Of a DNA stretch of 64,000 bases, positions 26,451-35,765 are shown in pieces. Within the stretch, counting starts at the first letter, position 1. Every line of letters starts with the position of its first letter. The DNA is taken from NCBI GenBank assembly GCA_963710625.1, contig CAVQBG010000035.1, positions 1-64,000 of the forward strand. The letters run 5' to 3'. The position numbers and the translations under genes were made by a program. The stretch is from Sva-07 sp963710625 (lineage in GTDB: Bacteria > Actinomycetota > Acidimicrobiia > Acidimicrobiales > Ilumatobacteraceae). The notes under the pieces are model-generated. The model ran no database searches. It saw only the letters and a list, made by a program, of their open reading frames with translations, and was not told the DNA's origin.

Positions 26451-27989
26451 CTACAACACGGCTTCGATCAGGCGGGGGCCGGACTGCGACATCGCCGACG
26501 CGAACGCATCTCGGAACGCGTCGATCGAGTCGACCCGCGCTGCCTCGACACCCATGCCGGTCGCCAACGACACCCAGTCGAGGTCGGGGTTGCCGATGTC
26601 GAGCATCGACAGCGCCTGCGGGCCGCTGTCGGCGCCGACTCGCTGCAGCTCGATGTTGAGGATCCCGTACGAGCGGTTGGCGAAGATCACCGTCGTCACG
26701 TCGAGCTGCTCTCGCGCCATCGTCCACAACGCCTGCACCGTGTACATCGCCCCACCGTCGCCGTGCAGACACACCACCTTGCGATCCGGACACGCCACGG
26801 CTGCGCCAGCCGCGAGCGGGAGCCCCTGGCCGATCGCGCCGCCGGTCAACGACAGCACGTCGTGAGGCGCGGCCGTGCCGAGCGCGATGGCCGGGCCGAG
26901 ACTCGAGGTCGCCCCCTCGTCCGACACGATCGCCCCCTCGGGGAGGAGCCGTGCGATCACCTGCCCGATCGTGAACTGATCGAACGATCCGGTCGGGTGA
27001 TCGGGCACCTGGAGGGGCGCGACCACACCGGCAGTTCCCGCGCCCAGCACCTCCGCGACCTCGGTCAGTGCGCCGACGCCGTCCTCGTGCGGCTGCGCGA
27101 GGTACAGGATCTCTGCGTCCTCGGGTGAGCACCAGCTCGGCTTGCCGGGGTAGGCGAAGAAGGCAACCGGTGGTTTCGATCCGACGAGGATCAACTGCTC
27201 GATCGGCGCCAACGTCTCGACCAGTTGCTCCGCGAAGTAGGGCAATCGTTCGACGACGACTCGGCCCGCGCCGCGCTCGAGCCGCGGTGCGAACGTGTCG
27301 CAGAACAACCGGACACCGGTCGCGGCGGCGATGCGACCGGCGGCGGCGAGACCATCGCCGCGCAGCGAGGCGCCCCGCAGCAACAGTGCGGCGCGCTTCC
27401 CGTGGCGCAACGCCTCGACCGCCGCACCGACCGCGGCGGACGACACCGGCGCCGGCTCCGCAATCGGGAGCGGGTCCGCCGGGGGGCCGGCGTCGAGCCA
27501 GGCCACGTCGGCGGGAACGATCAGGGTCGCGATCTGGCCGGGCTCCGAGCGCGCAGCTCGCACGGCTCGGGCGCCGTCGGCGGCGACCGAGCCGGCGCTC
27601 GTCGACGAGTGGACCCAACCCGACACCGGGCGAGCGAAACCGACGATGTCGGAAGCGAGCGGTGCGTCGTACTGGGCGTGGTACGTGGCGTGATCGCCGA
27701 CGATGTTCACGATCGGCGTCGCGGCTCGCCGGGCGTTGTGGAGGTTGGCCAACCCGTTCGCGAGTCCAGGGCCCAGATGCAGCAGGGTCGCCGCCGGCCG
27801 CTCGGCCATGCGGCCGTACCCGTCGGCCATGCCGGTGACCGCACCCTCGAACAGCCCGAGCACCGGTCGCATCCCCTCGACGCGGTCGACCGCGGACACG
27901 AAGTGCATCTCCGATGTCCCGGGATTCGCGAAACACACCTCGACGCCGGCGTTCACCAGCGTGCGCAACAGACTCTCGGCACCGTTCAT
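26451..27989 (-). CDS. acetolactate-synthase-like TPP-dependent enzyme
   Basis: 512 residues, similar in size and layout to mycobacterial IlvX. N-terminal TPP_enzyme_N domain with CFANPGTSEMHFV and the conserved Glu in LGLFEGAVTGMADGYGRM near residue 48; central domain; C-terminal cofactor domain with GDGGAMYTVQALWTMAREQLDVTTVIFANRSYGIL near residue 415 (GDG...N magnesium/diphosphate motif). Real substrate unclear: benzoylformate-decarboxylase, oxalyl-CoA and acetolactate-type members share these motifs. The next upstream gene on the same strand ends 77 bases before it. Confidence 0.88.
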   Translation of the reverse strand: MNGAESLLRTLVNAGVEVCFANPGTSEMHFVSAVDRVEGMRPVLGLFEGAVTGMADGYGRMAERPAATLLHLGPGLANGLANLHNARRAATPIVNIVGDHATYHAQYDAPLASDIVGFARPVSGWVHSSTSAGSVAADGARAVRAARSEPGQIATLIVPADVAWLDAGPPADPLPIAEPAPVSSAAVGAAVEALRHGKRAALLLRGASLRGDGLAAAGRIAAATGVRLFCDTFAPRLERGAGRVVVERLPYFAEQLVETLAPIEQLILVGSKPPVAFFAYPGKPSWCSPEDAEILYLAQPHEDGVGALTEVAEVLGAGTAGVVAPLQVPDHPTGSFDQFTIGQVIARLLPEGAIVSDEGATSSLGPAIALGTAAPHDVLSLTGGAIGQGLPLAAGAAVACPDRKVVCLHGDGGAMYTVQALWTMAREQLDVTTVIFANRSYGILNIELQRVGADSGPQALSMLDIGNPDLDWVSLATGMGVEAARVDSIDAFRDAFASAMSQSGPRLIEAVL

Positions 27990-28065
27990 GTCTCCTCCTC
28001 GGTGCGTCAGTCTTGCCGCCGGACGACCCGACGGCGCGACCGGGGACTCGGTCCCGGCCCCGAGC

Positions 28066-28686
28066 TCACCGTCGAGGGCGAGAATGCTGTCGCGACGCGA
28101 CCGTGATGCCCGCGTCCCACCCGGGTGCCCGACCGCCTTGCGGTGGCCCGCCGGCACGAACCACCAGCCCGCTGACGGTGAGGATCCAGGACACGACCGA
28201 GTTCGAGTTCCACATCTCGCCCGCACGCAGTTCGTCGCGCCCCCACACCGGGGTCGGCACGCCGGGCACGGCGTCGAGGGCCGCGGCGACGTCCCGCTCC
28301 TCGTTCGAGACCCGGACCGGATCCCCCACTGCAGCAGCGAGGTCCGGGATCGTGCCGTTGCGCCAGCGGCGGATCTCGTAGCGGAAGATGCGGACCCGTC
28401 GTACCCATGCGGTTCCCACCGCCCCGACGGCCACGACCCCACGATCGGTCGGCGCTCGGGATCCGCCCGGCACGGGTGTCATCTCGATGAAGTACTCGTC
28501 GGCACCGAGGGACGCGACCAGCGCGGAGTGGTACAGATCGCACGGCGACCGTCGGCCCCATTTCGCGGCGATCGCCTCGAACGTCCGGCCGCTGAACTGG
28601 ACCACCCGGTTCCCTGCGCCGAGCGGGATCCAGTACAGGTCGAGCGACGCGCTCGGTGGCGCGTGCGTGCGAGCGTCGTCGTCCAT
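28066..28686 (-). CDS. conserved hypothetical protein
   Basis: 206 residues. Beginning SLDLYWIPLGAGNRVVQFSGRTFEAIAA, then YHSALVASLGADEYFIEMTPVP and a block MWNSNSVVSWILTVSGL near residue 160. This family is common in actinobacteria without known function; it looks like a small alpha/beta protein, not membrane bound. Last of the operon downstream of an ABC exporter, 11 bases after the permease stop. Confidence 0.65.
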   Translation of the reverse strand: MDDDARTHAPPSASLDLYWIPLGAGNRVVQFSGRTFEAIAAKWGRRSPCDLYHSALVASLGADEYFIEMTPVPGGSRAPTDRGVVAVGAVGTAWVRRVRIFRYEIRRWRNGTIPDLAAAVGDPVRVSNEERDVAAALDAVPGVPTPVWGRDELRAGEMWNSNSVVSWILTVSGLVVRAGGPPQGGRAPGWDAGITVASRQHSRPRR

Positions 28687-28697
28687 CCTCGGCACCG

Positions 28698-29492
28698 CTA
28701 CACGACGTCGCGTCGGACGACGGCCGCGAGTCCGACCGCGGCCGGGACGGCGGCCCACAGCGCGAGCGCAATGACGGCAGCGACGACCGACACCTCGGAG
28801 GTGACGCCGGAGAGCACTCCGGCGAGGGTGGTCGGCATCCACGACGCAGTCTCGCTCACGAGCTGCACCACGAGCCCCGGGGCGATGATCAGGACGAAGA
28901 ACGCGATGGTCACGGCCCCGCCGGTGTTGCGCACGATGTTGCCGATGCCGGTACCGAGGATCGCTCCCGTCGCCCCGCAGTACATCGCCGCCACGAGCAG
29001 CCGAGTGACGACGGCGCCCGAGACGAGGAATCCGAAGTCGGTGGACGGGAGCGTCAACGCAACCGCGACCATCGTCAGCGCCGCGCCGATCAGCCCGAGC
29101 ACGCCGCCGACGAAGCCGACCGCGGTCAGCTGGGCGAGCACCGCGCGGTGACGGCGCGGGCTGGCGAGAAACGTCGGCACCACCGTGCCGTAGCCGTACC
29201 CGCGGGCAACCGCGAGCGCCCCGAACAGCGTCGCCCCCATGAACGCGTTCGCGGCGAACGCCATGAGCGACTGCTGGTCGTCGGCGGTGGCGATGAAGCC
29301 CTTGCTGCCGTCCATGTCGGTACCGAACGCAACCGCCGCACCGTTGATCGCGGCGATCACGACGAGCACGGCGACGAAGATCCACGGCATCTTCGTGCTC
29401 GTGATCTTGCGGAGTTCGGCGCGCACGAGCCGGGACCAACGGGCGCGGTCGGGTCGAATCGGAGCCGACCGATCGGTGATGGCGCTGGTCAT
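28698..29492 (-). CDS. ABC-2-type transporter permease
   Basis: 264 residues, six predicted helices. Begins with a cytoplasmic amphipathic segment LVRAELRKITSTKMPWIF that is typical of ABC-2 permeases, followed by helices near residues 37, 95, 130, 165, 200 and 240. ATG 29492 overlaps the ATPase stop. Works with the adjacent ATPase as an exporter. Confidence 0.88.
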   Translation of the reverse strand: MTSAITDRSAPIRPDRARWSRLVRAELRKITSTKMPWIFVAVLVVIAAINGAAVAFGTDMDGSKGFIATADDQQSLMAFAANAFMGATLFGALAVARGYGYGTVVPTFLASPRRHRAVLAQLTAVGFVGGVLGLIGAALTMVAVALTLPSTDFGFLVSGAVVTRLLVAAMYCGATGAILGTGIGNIVRNTGGAVTIAFFVLIIAPGLVVQLVSETASWMPTTLAGVLSGVTSEVSVVAAVIALALWAAVPAAVGLAAVVRRDVV

Positions 29493-30430
29493 CGGGCTCC
29501 GACCTCCTCGTCGGTGTCTGCATCGTGCGTCGTCGATTCGAGGAACAAGTCCTCCAGCGAGCTGGTGTGCGGACGGAGTTCGTGCAGAACGATCCCCGAA
29601 CGGAACGCGAGTTCGCCGATCTGCTCGGGGGTCATGCCGCGCACGACGAGCGAACCGTCCTCGTCGGAGACGACCGATGCGCCCGCGGCGACCAGGGAGT
29701 CCCGGAACTCGCCGCTCGACGGTGTCCTGACGAGCGAGGTCGCGTGTTGCAGTTCGGTCAGCGGGCCGCTGGAGACCAGCCGCCCCTTGTTGATGATGAC
29801 GATGTCGTCTGCGAGGTGTTCGACCTCGGCGAGCAGATGGCTCGACACCAGGACCGTGCCGCCCGCAGCAGCTCGAGCCCGCAGGAGGTCGCGCAGCGCG
29901 CGAACACCCTGGGGGTCGAGTCCGTTGGCGGGTTCGTCGAGGATCAGGACCTGCGGGTCCCCGAGCAGTGCCGCGGCGAGTCCGAGGCGTTGGCGCATCC
30001 CGAGCGAATATGCCCCGACTCGGCGATCGGCGGCCCCGGTGAGATCCACCGCCTCGATGATCTCGTCGACACGCGCACGGGAGATCCCCGCCGTGTCGGC
30101 GAGAACGAGCAGGTGGTTGCGACCGCTGCGGCCGGGGTGGAAGGCGTTGGCCTCGATCACCACCCCGACGGCCCCGGCCGGGTCGGGCAGGTCTCGGTAC
30201 CGCCGCCCGCCGATCGTGGCGCAACCTCCGTCTGCCGATGCGAGGTCGAGCAGGATCTTCATCGTCGTCGACTTGCCGGCGCCGTTGGGTCCGAGGAAGC
30301 CGGTGACACGACCCGCACGCACGGCGAACGACAGGTCGTCGAGCACCGTGGTCCGCCCGTACCGCTTGGTCAGGTTCGTGATCTCGATCGCGTCGGTCGC
30401 GGGAGGGACGTCGAGCGCGGGTCCGCTCAC
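29489..30430 (-). CDS. ABC transporter ATP-binding protein
   Basis: 313 residues. Walker A GPNGAGKST near residue 47, signature SLGMRQRLGLAAALL near residue 143 (SxGMRQR variant used by ABC-2 exporters), Walker B VLILDEPANGLDPQG, H-loop VLVSSHLL. C-terminal extension of 80 residues as in CcmA-like exporters. Starts GTG 30430, overlapping the upstream membrane gene stop. Confidence 0.93.
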   Translation of the reverse strand: MSGPALDVPPATDAIEITNLTKRYGRTTVLDDLSFAVRAGRVTGFLGPNGAGKSTTMKILLDLASADGGCATIGGRRYRDLPDPAGAVGVVIEANAFHPGRSGRNHLLVLADTAGISRARVDEIIEAVDLTGAADRRVGAYSLGMRQRLGLAAALLGDPQVLILDEPANGLDPQGVRALRDLLRARAAAGGTVLVSSHLLAEVEHLADDIVIINKGRLVSSGPLTELQHATSLVRTPSSGEFRDSLVAAGASVVSDEDGSLVVRGMTPEQIGELAFRSGIVLHELRPHTSSLEDLFLESTTHDADTDEEVGAR

Positions 30431-31239
30431 GTCGGCCCGTCCACTCGTTCGACCGACCCGCCCGATCCGACGGAACTCAACACAGGCGGTGGCAGTGGTT
30501 CGCCGGGCTCCGGCGGGGCAGCACCGGCCGGAGACGGCACGTCCGGGACGATCCCGCCCGCCGGCGGCTCGCGGCGGGCGCCGGAGGCGCCGACGATGAT
30601 CAGGACCACCGCCGCGACCGTGAGCACCAGGCCGAGGCCGAGGAGGACGAGCGCCAGCGGCAACACGACGTCGGATCGCGCACCGATCGTCATCGTTGCC
30701 GAGACGTCGGGCGAGCCGTCGGCGTTCATCACCACCGCCGCCCACCGGCCACCGGTGGCCTCCCAGACGAGCTCCTGCTGTCCGGTGCCCGCTGCGCTCG
30801 CCGACCAGAACTGCTGGTCGACCGGTGCGCCGATGTCGTCCACGCCGGGTGTCCTCCGGTACGCAGGGAACTCGCCGTCGTAGCGGATGACGCGATCGTG
30901 GGCGACGCCGTCGAGATAGTCGTCGAGATCGGCCTGACGGGCGATGCCGACGAAGATCGGGCGATCAGGGTCGAGGGATGTCGCTCGGAGCCGAACGTCG
31001 AGATCGATCACATCGATCACCCAGTCGGGCGAGCCGGGTTCGGCGGCGAACTTCACGTCCTCCCCCGTCACGGCCACGGTCGGTGACTCCAACCGGTCGA
31101 CGGTGACGTCGAAGTACCCGCCGTCGTCGCGCTGCGTTGCGTACGCGATGGCGAGTGCACCGCCACCGATGAGCATCCCGAGCGCCGGGATGATCAGCAC
31201 GCAGCCCACGACGAGCGCCACGACGCGCTTCGTACTCAT
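30427..31239 (-). CDS. membrane protein linked to the ABC exporter
   Basis: 270 residues. N-terminal helix (VVALVVGCVLIIPALGMLIGGGALAIAYA), an extracytoplasmic beta-rich domain of about 150 residues (residues 40-195), a second helix (VVLPLALVLLGLGLVLTVAAVVLII) and a short Pro-rich cytoplasmic tail. First gene of an operon with the ATPase, the permease and the 206-residue protein, all overlapping or nearly so. Function unknown; possibly an accessory or sensor subunit. Confidence 0.7.
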   Translation of the reverse strand: MSTKRVVALVVGCVLIIPALGMLIGGGALAIAYATQRDDGGYFDVTVDRLESPTVAVTGEDVKFAAEPGSPDWVIDVIDLDVRLRATSLDPDRPIFVGIARQADLDDYLDGVAHDRVIRYDGEFPAYRRTPGVDDIGAPVDQQFWSASAAGTGQQELVWEATGGRWAAVVMNADGSPDVSATMTIGARSDVVLPLALVLLGLGLVLTVAAVVLIIVGASGARREPPAGGIVPDVPSPAGAAPPEPGEPLPPPVLSSVGSGGSVERVDGPT

Positions 31240-31471
31240 GTCACACCTCCTGTCGCCGGATCCGCTCCTGTCGAATCCGTTGCGCTTCCACGATGCCCCG
31301 AGAGCCCGGGTGTGAACAGGGGACAAGGTCTCCGCATCCCCGGTTGCCTCCCCTCGAGCCGTGTCGAACCCCTCGAACTGACGGAGACTTGAATCAAGCC
31401 GACCCGGGAAGTGACCGAATGTATGACCATGAACGGCGTGACATGGTTGTGAACGACCGTTCAGCACACTC

Positions 31472-31513
31472 GAGCCCCGGTTCTTCTCTTGGCGGACGTG
31501 AGAACCGGGGCTC
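31472..31513. terminator. hairpin after ROK gene
   Basis: Perfect 13-bp arms GAGCCCCGGTTCT and AGAACCGGGGCTC around a 16-base loop, 68 bases beyond the ROK stop. The remaining part of 31240-31580 shows no gene. Confidence 0.65.
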
Positions 31514-31580
31514 GGTGCGCACCACCCGTCAGGGTGTCGACGTTGCGACGGTGGCCCAGCGGATCAGGTGACGAGGTGCG

Positions 31581-32603
31581 TCAGCGGTGACCCAGGACCG
31601 CCAACGCCGCGATCGCCGATCCGCGAGCACCAGCCATGTCGAGGTCGGTCACGAGTGCGAACGATGCCACCTTGCGTTGTTCATCGCGCAGCAACGTGTG
31701 CTCCTCGACCCGTCCGAGGAACCAGTCGCGGAACGAGGGTTCGGCTTCGATCACGCCACCCCCGAGCAGGTACACGTCGGGGTCCGTGAAGTTGGCGGCG
31801 ATCGTGAACAGACGGCCGAGCGCCATCGCCTGCTGCTCGAAGATGCGGCGGGCCATCTCGTCGCCACGCTCACCGAAACCTCGCACCTGCTTCGCGGCAT
31901 CGAGCGGGTCCACGCCGGCGAGCTCGTGGTCGGGGTATCGCGTCAACCAGTAGGGCAGCAGGTTGTTCCGGATGCCGGTGAGTGACGCAACGCTCTCGGC
32001 GTCGCCGACGAATCCACAGTTGCACCTCGGCGTCGGTTGCCCCTCGTCGAGCAGGCCGTCCATGGGGATGTGGACGTGTCCGAGTTCGCCGGCCATCCCG
32101 GCTGCGCCCTTCACGATCCGTCCGCTCTCGATCACACCGCCGCCGAGGCCGGTCCCGACGATCGCCGAGACCGACGACCGCTCCGCGCCGATCGCCCCGA
32201 AGTGCTCATGGTGGGCGTACAGCGCGGCAGCGTTGGCGTCGTTGCTGTAGACGACCGGCAGGCCGAGTTCCACCTCGAGCGCGGTCCGGAAGTCGAAGCC
32301 CTTCCAGCCGTCGTGCGCGAAGTTGGTCCCGCCGCGCGATGAGATCACGCCGTCGGCCGTCGCCGGACCCGGCGTGTCGAAACCGACCCCGAACACGTCC
32401 CGTCGATCGATGTCGGCCAACTCGATCGCCGCCTCGAAGGCCTCACGGAGCGCGCCGATCGCAGCGGACGGCCCTTCGGTGACGCGGCTCGGCAGCTCGA
32501 CGAGACGGTCGATCAGGAAGCGCCCTTCGCGATCCATCACCGTGAACTTGTTCGCCGTGCCGCCGTTGTCGAGCCCGACGAGATACGAGCCTGCGCCGCT
32601 CAT
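31581..32603 (-). CDS. ROK family sugar kinase/regulator
   Basis: 340 residues. Phosphate-binding LDNGGTANKFTV near residue 10, SNDANAAALYAH, GTGLGGGVIESGRIVKGAAGMAGELGHVHI near residue 155, and the ROK zinc motif region CNCGFVGDAES. Consensus is CxCGxxGCxE; here the third Cys is Asp, so zinc binding may be altered. No N-terminal HTH, so a kinase rather than a repressor. Glucose/N-acetylmannosamine-type kinases are the nearest type. Divergent from the malic enzyme gene. Confidence 0.82.
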   Translation of the reverse strand: MSGAGSYLVGLDNGGTANKFTVMDREGRFLIDRLVELPSRVTEGPSAAIGALREAFEAAIELADIDRRDVFGVGFDTPGPATADGVISSRGGTNFAHDGWKGFDFRTALEVELGLPVVYSNDANAAALYAHHEHFGAIGAERSSVSAIVGTGLGGGVIESGRIVKGAAGMAGELGHVHIPMDGLLDEGQPTPRCNCGFVGDAESVASLTGIRNNLLPYWLTRYPDHELAGVDPLDAAKQVRGFGERGDEMARRIFEQQAMALGRLFTIAANFTDPDVYLLGGGVIEAEPSFRDWFLGRVEEHTLLRDEQRKVASFALVTDLDMAGARGSAIAALAVLGHR

Positions 32604-32740
32604 GCGAGTACCCGTGTGCTGGAGCGGATCGCCGACGGAGCTGGTGGAGAGGTTTCGATGATCACGGGACCCCGATCCTAGGACGCGAGCGCGGGCTCGA
32701 CGCCGTCCCCTCCACGGTCGACACCGTAGGTTGGACGGCG

Positions 32741-34423
32741 ATGGCACCTCCTGGACGAGTCCGCGGCCGAGCGCTCCTGGCGGATCGCTACGTGAACAAG
32801 GGCACCGCCTTCTCGGCGGAGGAACGTCGCCATCTCGGTCTCGACGGATTGCTCCCACCGGTCGTCGAGGACCTCGACACGCAGTTGCAGCGCGTCGAGG
32901 TCGAGTACGCGTCCAAGGTCACCGATCTGGGTCGGCACGTGTTCCTCCGGGCGCTGCAGGACCGCAACTCCGTGCTGTTCTACGCCTTTCTCGAACGGCA
33001 CCTCGCCGAGCTGCTGCCGATCGTGTACACCCCGACCGTCGGCTTGGCCTGCCAGCAGTGGTCGCGGATCTATCGCCGTGAGCGCGGCCTGTTCCTGTCG
33101 TGGCCGCAGCGCGATCGAGTGGAAGAACTGCTCGACAACGCAGTCGGTGACCTCGAGGTCGACGTCGTCGTGGTGACCGACGGAGAACGGGTGCTCGGCC
33201 TCGGTGACCTCGGCATCGGTGGGATGGGGATCCCGGTCGGCAAGCTCGCGTTGTACACCGCCGGCGGCGGCCTCGATCCTGCTCGGACCCTGCCGGTGAT
33301 GCTCGACGTGGGAACCGACAACGATGCGCTGCTGTCGGATCCGCTCTACCTCGGCTGGCGCCACCAGCGTGTTCGCGGCGCCGAGTACGACGAGCTGGTC
33401 GACGCGTTCGTCGACGCACTCCGCACGCGGTTCCCCGGCGTGATGCTCCAGTGGGAGGACTTCGCCCAACTGCACGCGAACCGGCTCCTGGCGCGCCATC
33501 GCGATCGGATCTGCTCGTTCAACGACGACATCCAGGGCACTGCGGCCGTGAGCGTGGCCGCGATCGTCGCCGGTCTCGGCACCGCCCGAACACCGGTCGG
33601 CGACCTCCGCCTCGTCGTGGTCGGCGCGGGTTCAGCCGGCACGGGGATCGCCAGTCAGGCCGTGCGGGCGATGGTGGCCGCCGGTGTTGCAGAGCACGAG
33701 GCAGTGCGCCGATGCTGGCTGGTGGACCGCGACGGTCTGCTCCACGATCGGATGGAGGGCCTGGCGTCGTTCCAGCAGCCGTTCGCCCGGCCGTGGGACG
33801 AGATCGCCGACTGGGACGACGACGGTGACGGTGTCGTCGAACTGCTCGACGTGGTCAGCCGGGTCGGACCGCACGCGCTCGTCGGCGTCACCGGGCAACC
33901 CGGGATCTTCACCGAGGCGATCATCCGGGCCCAGGCAGCGCAGGTCGATCGGCCGATCGTGCTCCCGCTGTCGAACCCGACACCGCGAGCCGAGGCGATC
34001 CCGGCCGACGTCCTCGCCTGGACCGACGGCTCCGCACTGATCGGCACCGGAAGCCCGTTCGCCCCGGTCGAGGTCGGTGGCCGCTCGGTGCCGATCGCCC
34101 AGGTCAACAACGTCCACGTCTTCCCCGGGGTCGGCCTCGGCGTCGTCGCGGTCAAGGCGCGAGCCGTGTCCGACGAGATGCTCACCTCGGCCGCAACCGC
34201 GATCGGGGGCCTCGCCGCCGAGAATCGCGACGGGGGCATCCTGCCGCCGATCACCGAGAGCCGCCGCGTGGCCCGCCATGTCGCGTTCGCCGTGGCGAGA
34301 ACCGCCGTCGACCAGAGCCTCGCGCACTCGATGAGCACTGAGACCTCCGATGACGAGATCTCGGCACGAATCGACGAGATCAGCTGGTCACCCGTGTACC
34401 GAGACCACGACGTGCCGCAGTAG
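32741..34423 (+). CDS. NAD(P)-dependent malic enzyme, large type
   Basis: 560 residues, the size of the MaeA (SfcA) class. Malate-binding YTPTVGLACQQWSRIYRRERGLF (catalytic Tyr near residue 98), VTDGERVLGLGDLGIGGMGIPVGKLALYTA (catalytic Lys), metal ligands in FNDDIQGTAAVSVA, Rossmann GAGSAGTGIASQAV, and LPLSNPTPRAEAIPADV. Converts malate to pyruvate plus CO2. Cofactor preference is not certain. Monocistronic. Confidence 0.95.
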   Translation: MAPPGRVRGRALLADRYVNKGTAFSAEERRHLGLDGLLPPVVEDLDTQLQRVEVEYASKVTDLGRHVFLRALQDRNSVLFYAFLERHLAELLPIVYTPTVGLACQQWSRIYRRERGLFLSWPQRDRVEELLDNAVGDLEVDVVVVTDGERVLGLGDLGIGGMGIPVGKLALYTAGGGLDPARTLPVMLDVGTDNDALLSDPLYLGWRHQRVRGAEYDELVDAFVDALRTRFPGVMLQWEDFAQLHANRLLARHRDRICSFNDDIQGTAAVSVAAIVAGLGTARTPVGDLRLVVVGAGSAGTGIASQAVRAMVAAGVAEHEAVRRCWLVDRDGLLHDRMEGLASFQQPFARPWDEIADWDDDGDGVVELLDVVSRVGPHALVGVTGQPGIFTEAIIRAQAAQVDRPIVLPLSNPTPRAEAIPADVLAWTDGSALIGTGSPFAPVEVGGRSVPIAQVNNVHVFPGVGLGVVAVKARAVSDEMLTSAATAIGGLAAENRDGGILPPITESRRVARHVAFAVARTAVDQSLAHSMSTETSDDEISARIDEISWSPVYRDHDVPQ

Positions 34424-34447
34424 CGACGTCCCTGCACGTTCGTGTGC

Positions 34448-35077
34448 TCACCGGGGAGCGTCTGCGTACCTGAGGTACGGCTTGAACTCCTCGACGTTGT
34501 CGAACTGCTGCTTGGCGTCCTCGGTGGACACGGCCAGGCCGACAATCACCCGCTCGCCCGGCTTCCAGTCGGCCGGAGTGGCGATGGGGTTGGCATCCGT
34601 GGCCTGAAGGGCGTCGATGACGCGAACGATCTCGTCGAAGTTGCGGCCCACCGACTTGGGATAGGTGAGCATCAAGCGCAGCTTGTTGGCCGGGTCGACG
34701 ATGAAGACCGAGCGCACCGTGGAGGTGTCGCCTTCGCCGGGGTGGATCATGTCGTAGAGCTCGGCGATCCGGTGGTCGGGGTCGGCGACGATCGGGAAGT
34801 TGAGAGCCGTTCCGGTGACCTCACCGATGTCGGGTGCCCACTTGTGATGGTCCTCGATCGGATCGATGGAGAGCGCCATTGCCTTGGTGTTGCGCTTGGC
34901 GAACTCGTCCTTGAGCGCGGCGGTGCGGCCCAGTTCGGTCGTGCACACCGGGGTGAAGTCGGCCGGATGGCTGAAGAACACCGCCCACGAGTCCTGCTTC
35001 CAGTCATGGAAGGAGATCTCGCCGTCGGTGGTCATTGCGGTGAAGTCGGGGGCTGTGTCGCCCAGATGAAGTCCCAT
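34448..35077 (-). CDS. 1-Cys peroxiredoxin (Prx6/AhpC-TSA family)
   Basis: 209 residues. Catalytic peroxidatic Cys in FFSHPADFTPVCTTELG near residue 45; Prx6-type C-terminal extension (YPKSVGRNFDEIVRVIDALQ and PGERVIVGLAVS) is present, and the resolving Cys of 2-Cys types is not. Reduces peroxides. A CsoR/CstR-like palindrome starts 21 bases upstream of the ATG (35098-35120), so expression may respond to copper or sulfane sulfur. Confidence 0.93.
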   Translation of the reverse strand: MGLHLGDTAPDFTAMTTDGEISFHDWKQDSWAVFFSHPADFTPVCTTELGRTAALKDEFAKRNTKAMALSIDPIEDHHKWAPDIGEVTGTALNFPIVADPDHRIAELYDMIHPGEGDTSTVRSVFIVDPANKLRLMLTYPKSVGRNFDEIVRVIDALQATDANPIATPADWKPGERVIVGLAVSTEDAKQQFDNVEEFKPYLRYADAPR

Positions 35078-35097
35078 GATGTTGCTCCGTTCAGGTA

Positions 35098-35120
35098 ATA
35101 CCCCGTTGGGTATACCCAAC
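35098..35120 (-). promoter_or_regulatory. CsoR/CstR/RicR-like operator upstream of peroxiredoxin
   Basis: ATACCC-CGTT-GGGTAT (35098-35113) overlapping the perfect 16-bp palindrome GTTGGGTATACCCAAC (35105-35120). G-tract palindromes bordered by AT are the known binding style of CsoR-family repressors. A similar site lies at 63967. Confidence 0.5.
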
Positions 35121-35223
35121 GCAACGGCTGCGGTGCCACCCGTATTCCCAGCTGGAACCTCAGACGCCGGGTGGGACCTTCGGCTCTGAGGACGGTTCGG
35201 GGGCCATGGTTACGGTCGCCACC

Positions 35224-35415
35224 ATGAGTTCTACGGTTCGCAAACCCATCGTCGTTCACCCCATCGGCCGGGTCGAATCGTCGCTGAAGGACCCTGCTGA
35301 GGCACCGAAGCAGGGCGACGAGGGGACACCCGAGGCCTGGCTCGTCTTCGACCCCGACGTCGCTGCAGGACTTCGCGACCTCCGCCCGGCACCGAGATTC
35401 TGGTGTTGGCGTGGC
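35224..35415 (+). pseudogene. TrmO/TsaA-like tRNA methyltransferase fragment
   Basis: N-terminal about 64 residues of a TrmO (tRNA m6t6A37) type protein: VHPIGRVESSLKDPAEAPKQ, then EAWLVFDPDVAAGLRDLRPGTEILVLAWLD after restoring one G at CCCGG (35388). The rest of the protein, including the RSPDRPNPIGLH motif, is absent, so the gene is cut near 35415. What follows to the island edge (35415-35555) does not resemble a gene. It may have been cut by an earlier insertion. Confidence 0.65.
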
Positions 35416-35554
35416 TGGATGGAGCGATGGGTGGGCTGTTTGACACTGGCCAGACAGGGCGGCACCGCCGGGTACACCTCGGATTGATACATCTCGGATA
35501 CCTGCACAGGACCCCTGTTCGGGGCGAACTCTGCAGTCCGCGGAGGGCGTCCGC

Positions 35555-35583
35555 GGACCGGTTGGCGGAGGTGGACGGGAATC
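35555..35583. other. attL core of the selC island
   Basis: 29-bp perfect direct repeat of 49004-49032, the 3' end of the tRNA-Sec gene. Marks the left boundary of the island. Confidence 0.85.
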
Positions 35584-35640
35584 CGCATCGCATCGCGTTT
35601 CCCCAGCGTGTGGGATCAGAGGAGGCCCGAACGAGTCGGT

Positions 35641-35664
35641 TGAGAGTAACCCTGAGCGTAACGG
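35641..35664. repeat. arm-type integrase site, left
   Basis: TGAGAGTAACCC followed by TGAGCGTAACGG: two 12-bp direct repeats, 57 bases inside the left core. The first 16 bases match the right-hand copy at 48894 exactly. Candidate integrase arm-binding site. Confidence 0.55.
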
Positions 35665-35746
35665 CATGAGCTGAGGCGCAGGAGCGCCGACGGGCGCCCA
35701 GGGGCACGACCCGGTGCGACCACTGCTTGCCCGGCGTTCACAGTAT

Positions 35747-35765
35747 GCGTATGGTTAGGCGTATG
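35747..35765 (+). promoter_or_regulatory. direct-repeat operator of the toxin-antitoxin genes
   Basis: GCGTATG-GTTAG-GCGTATG, the second copy overlapping the antitoxin ATG. Typical autoregulation site for an RHH antitoxin. Confidence 0.5.
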
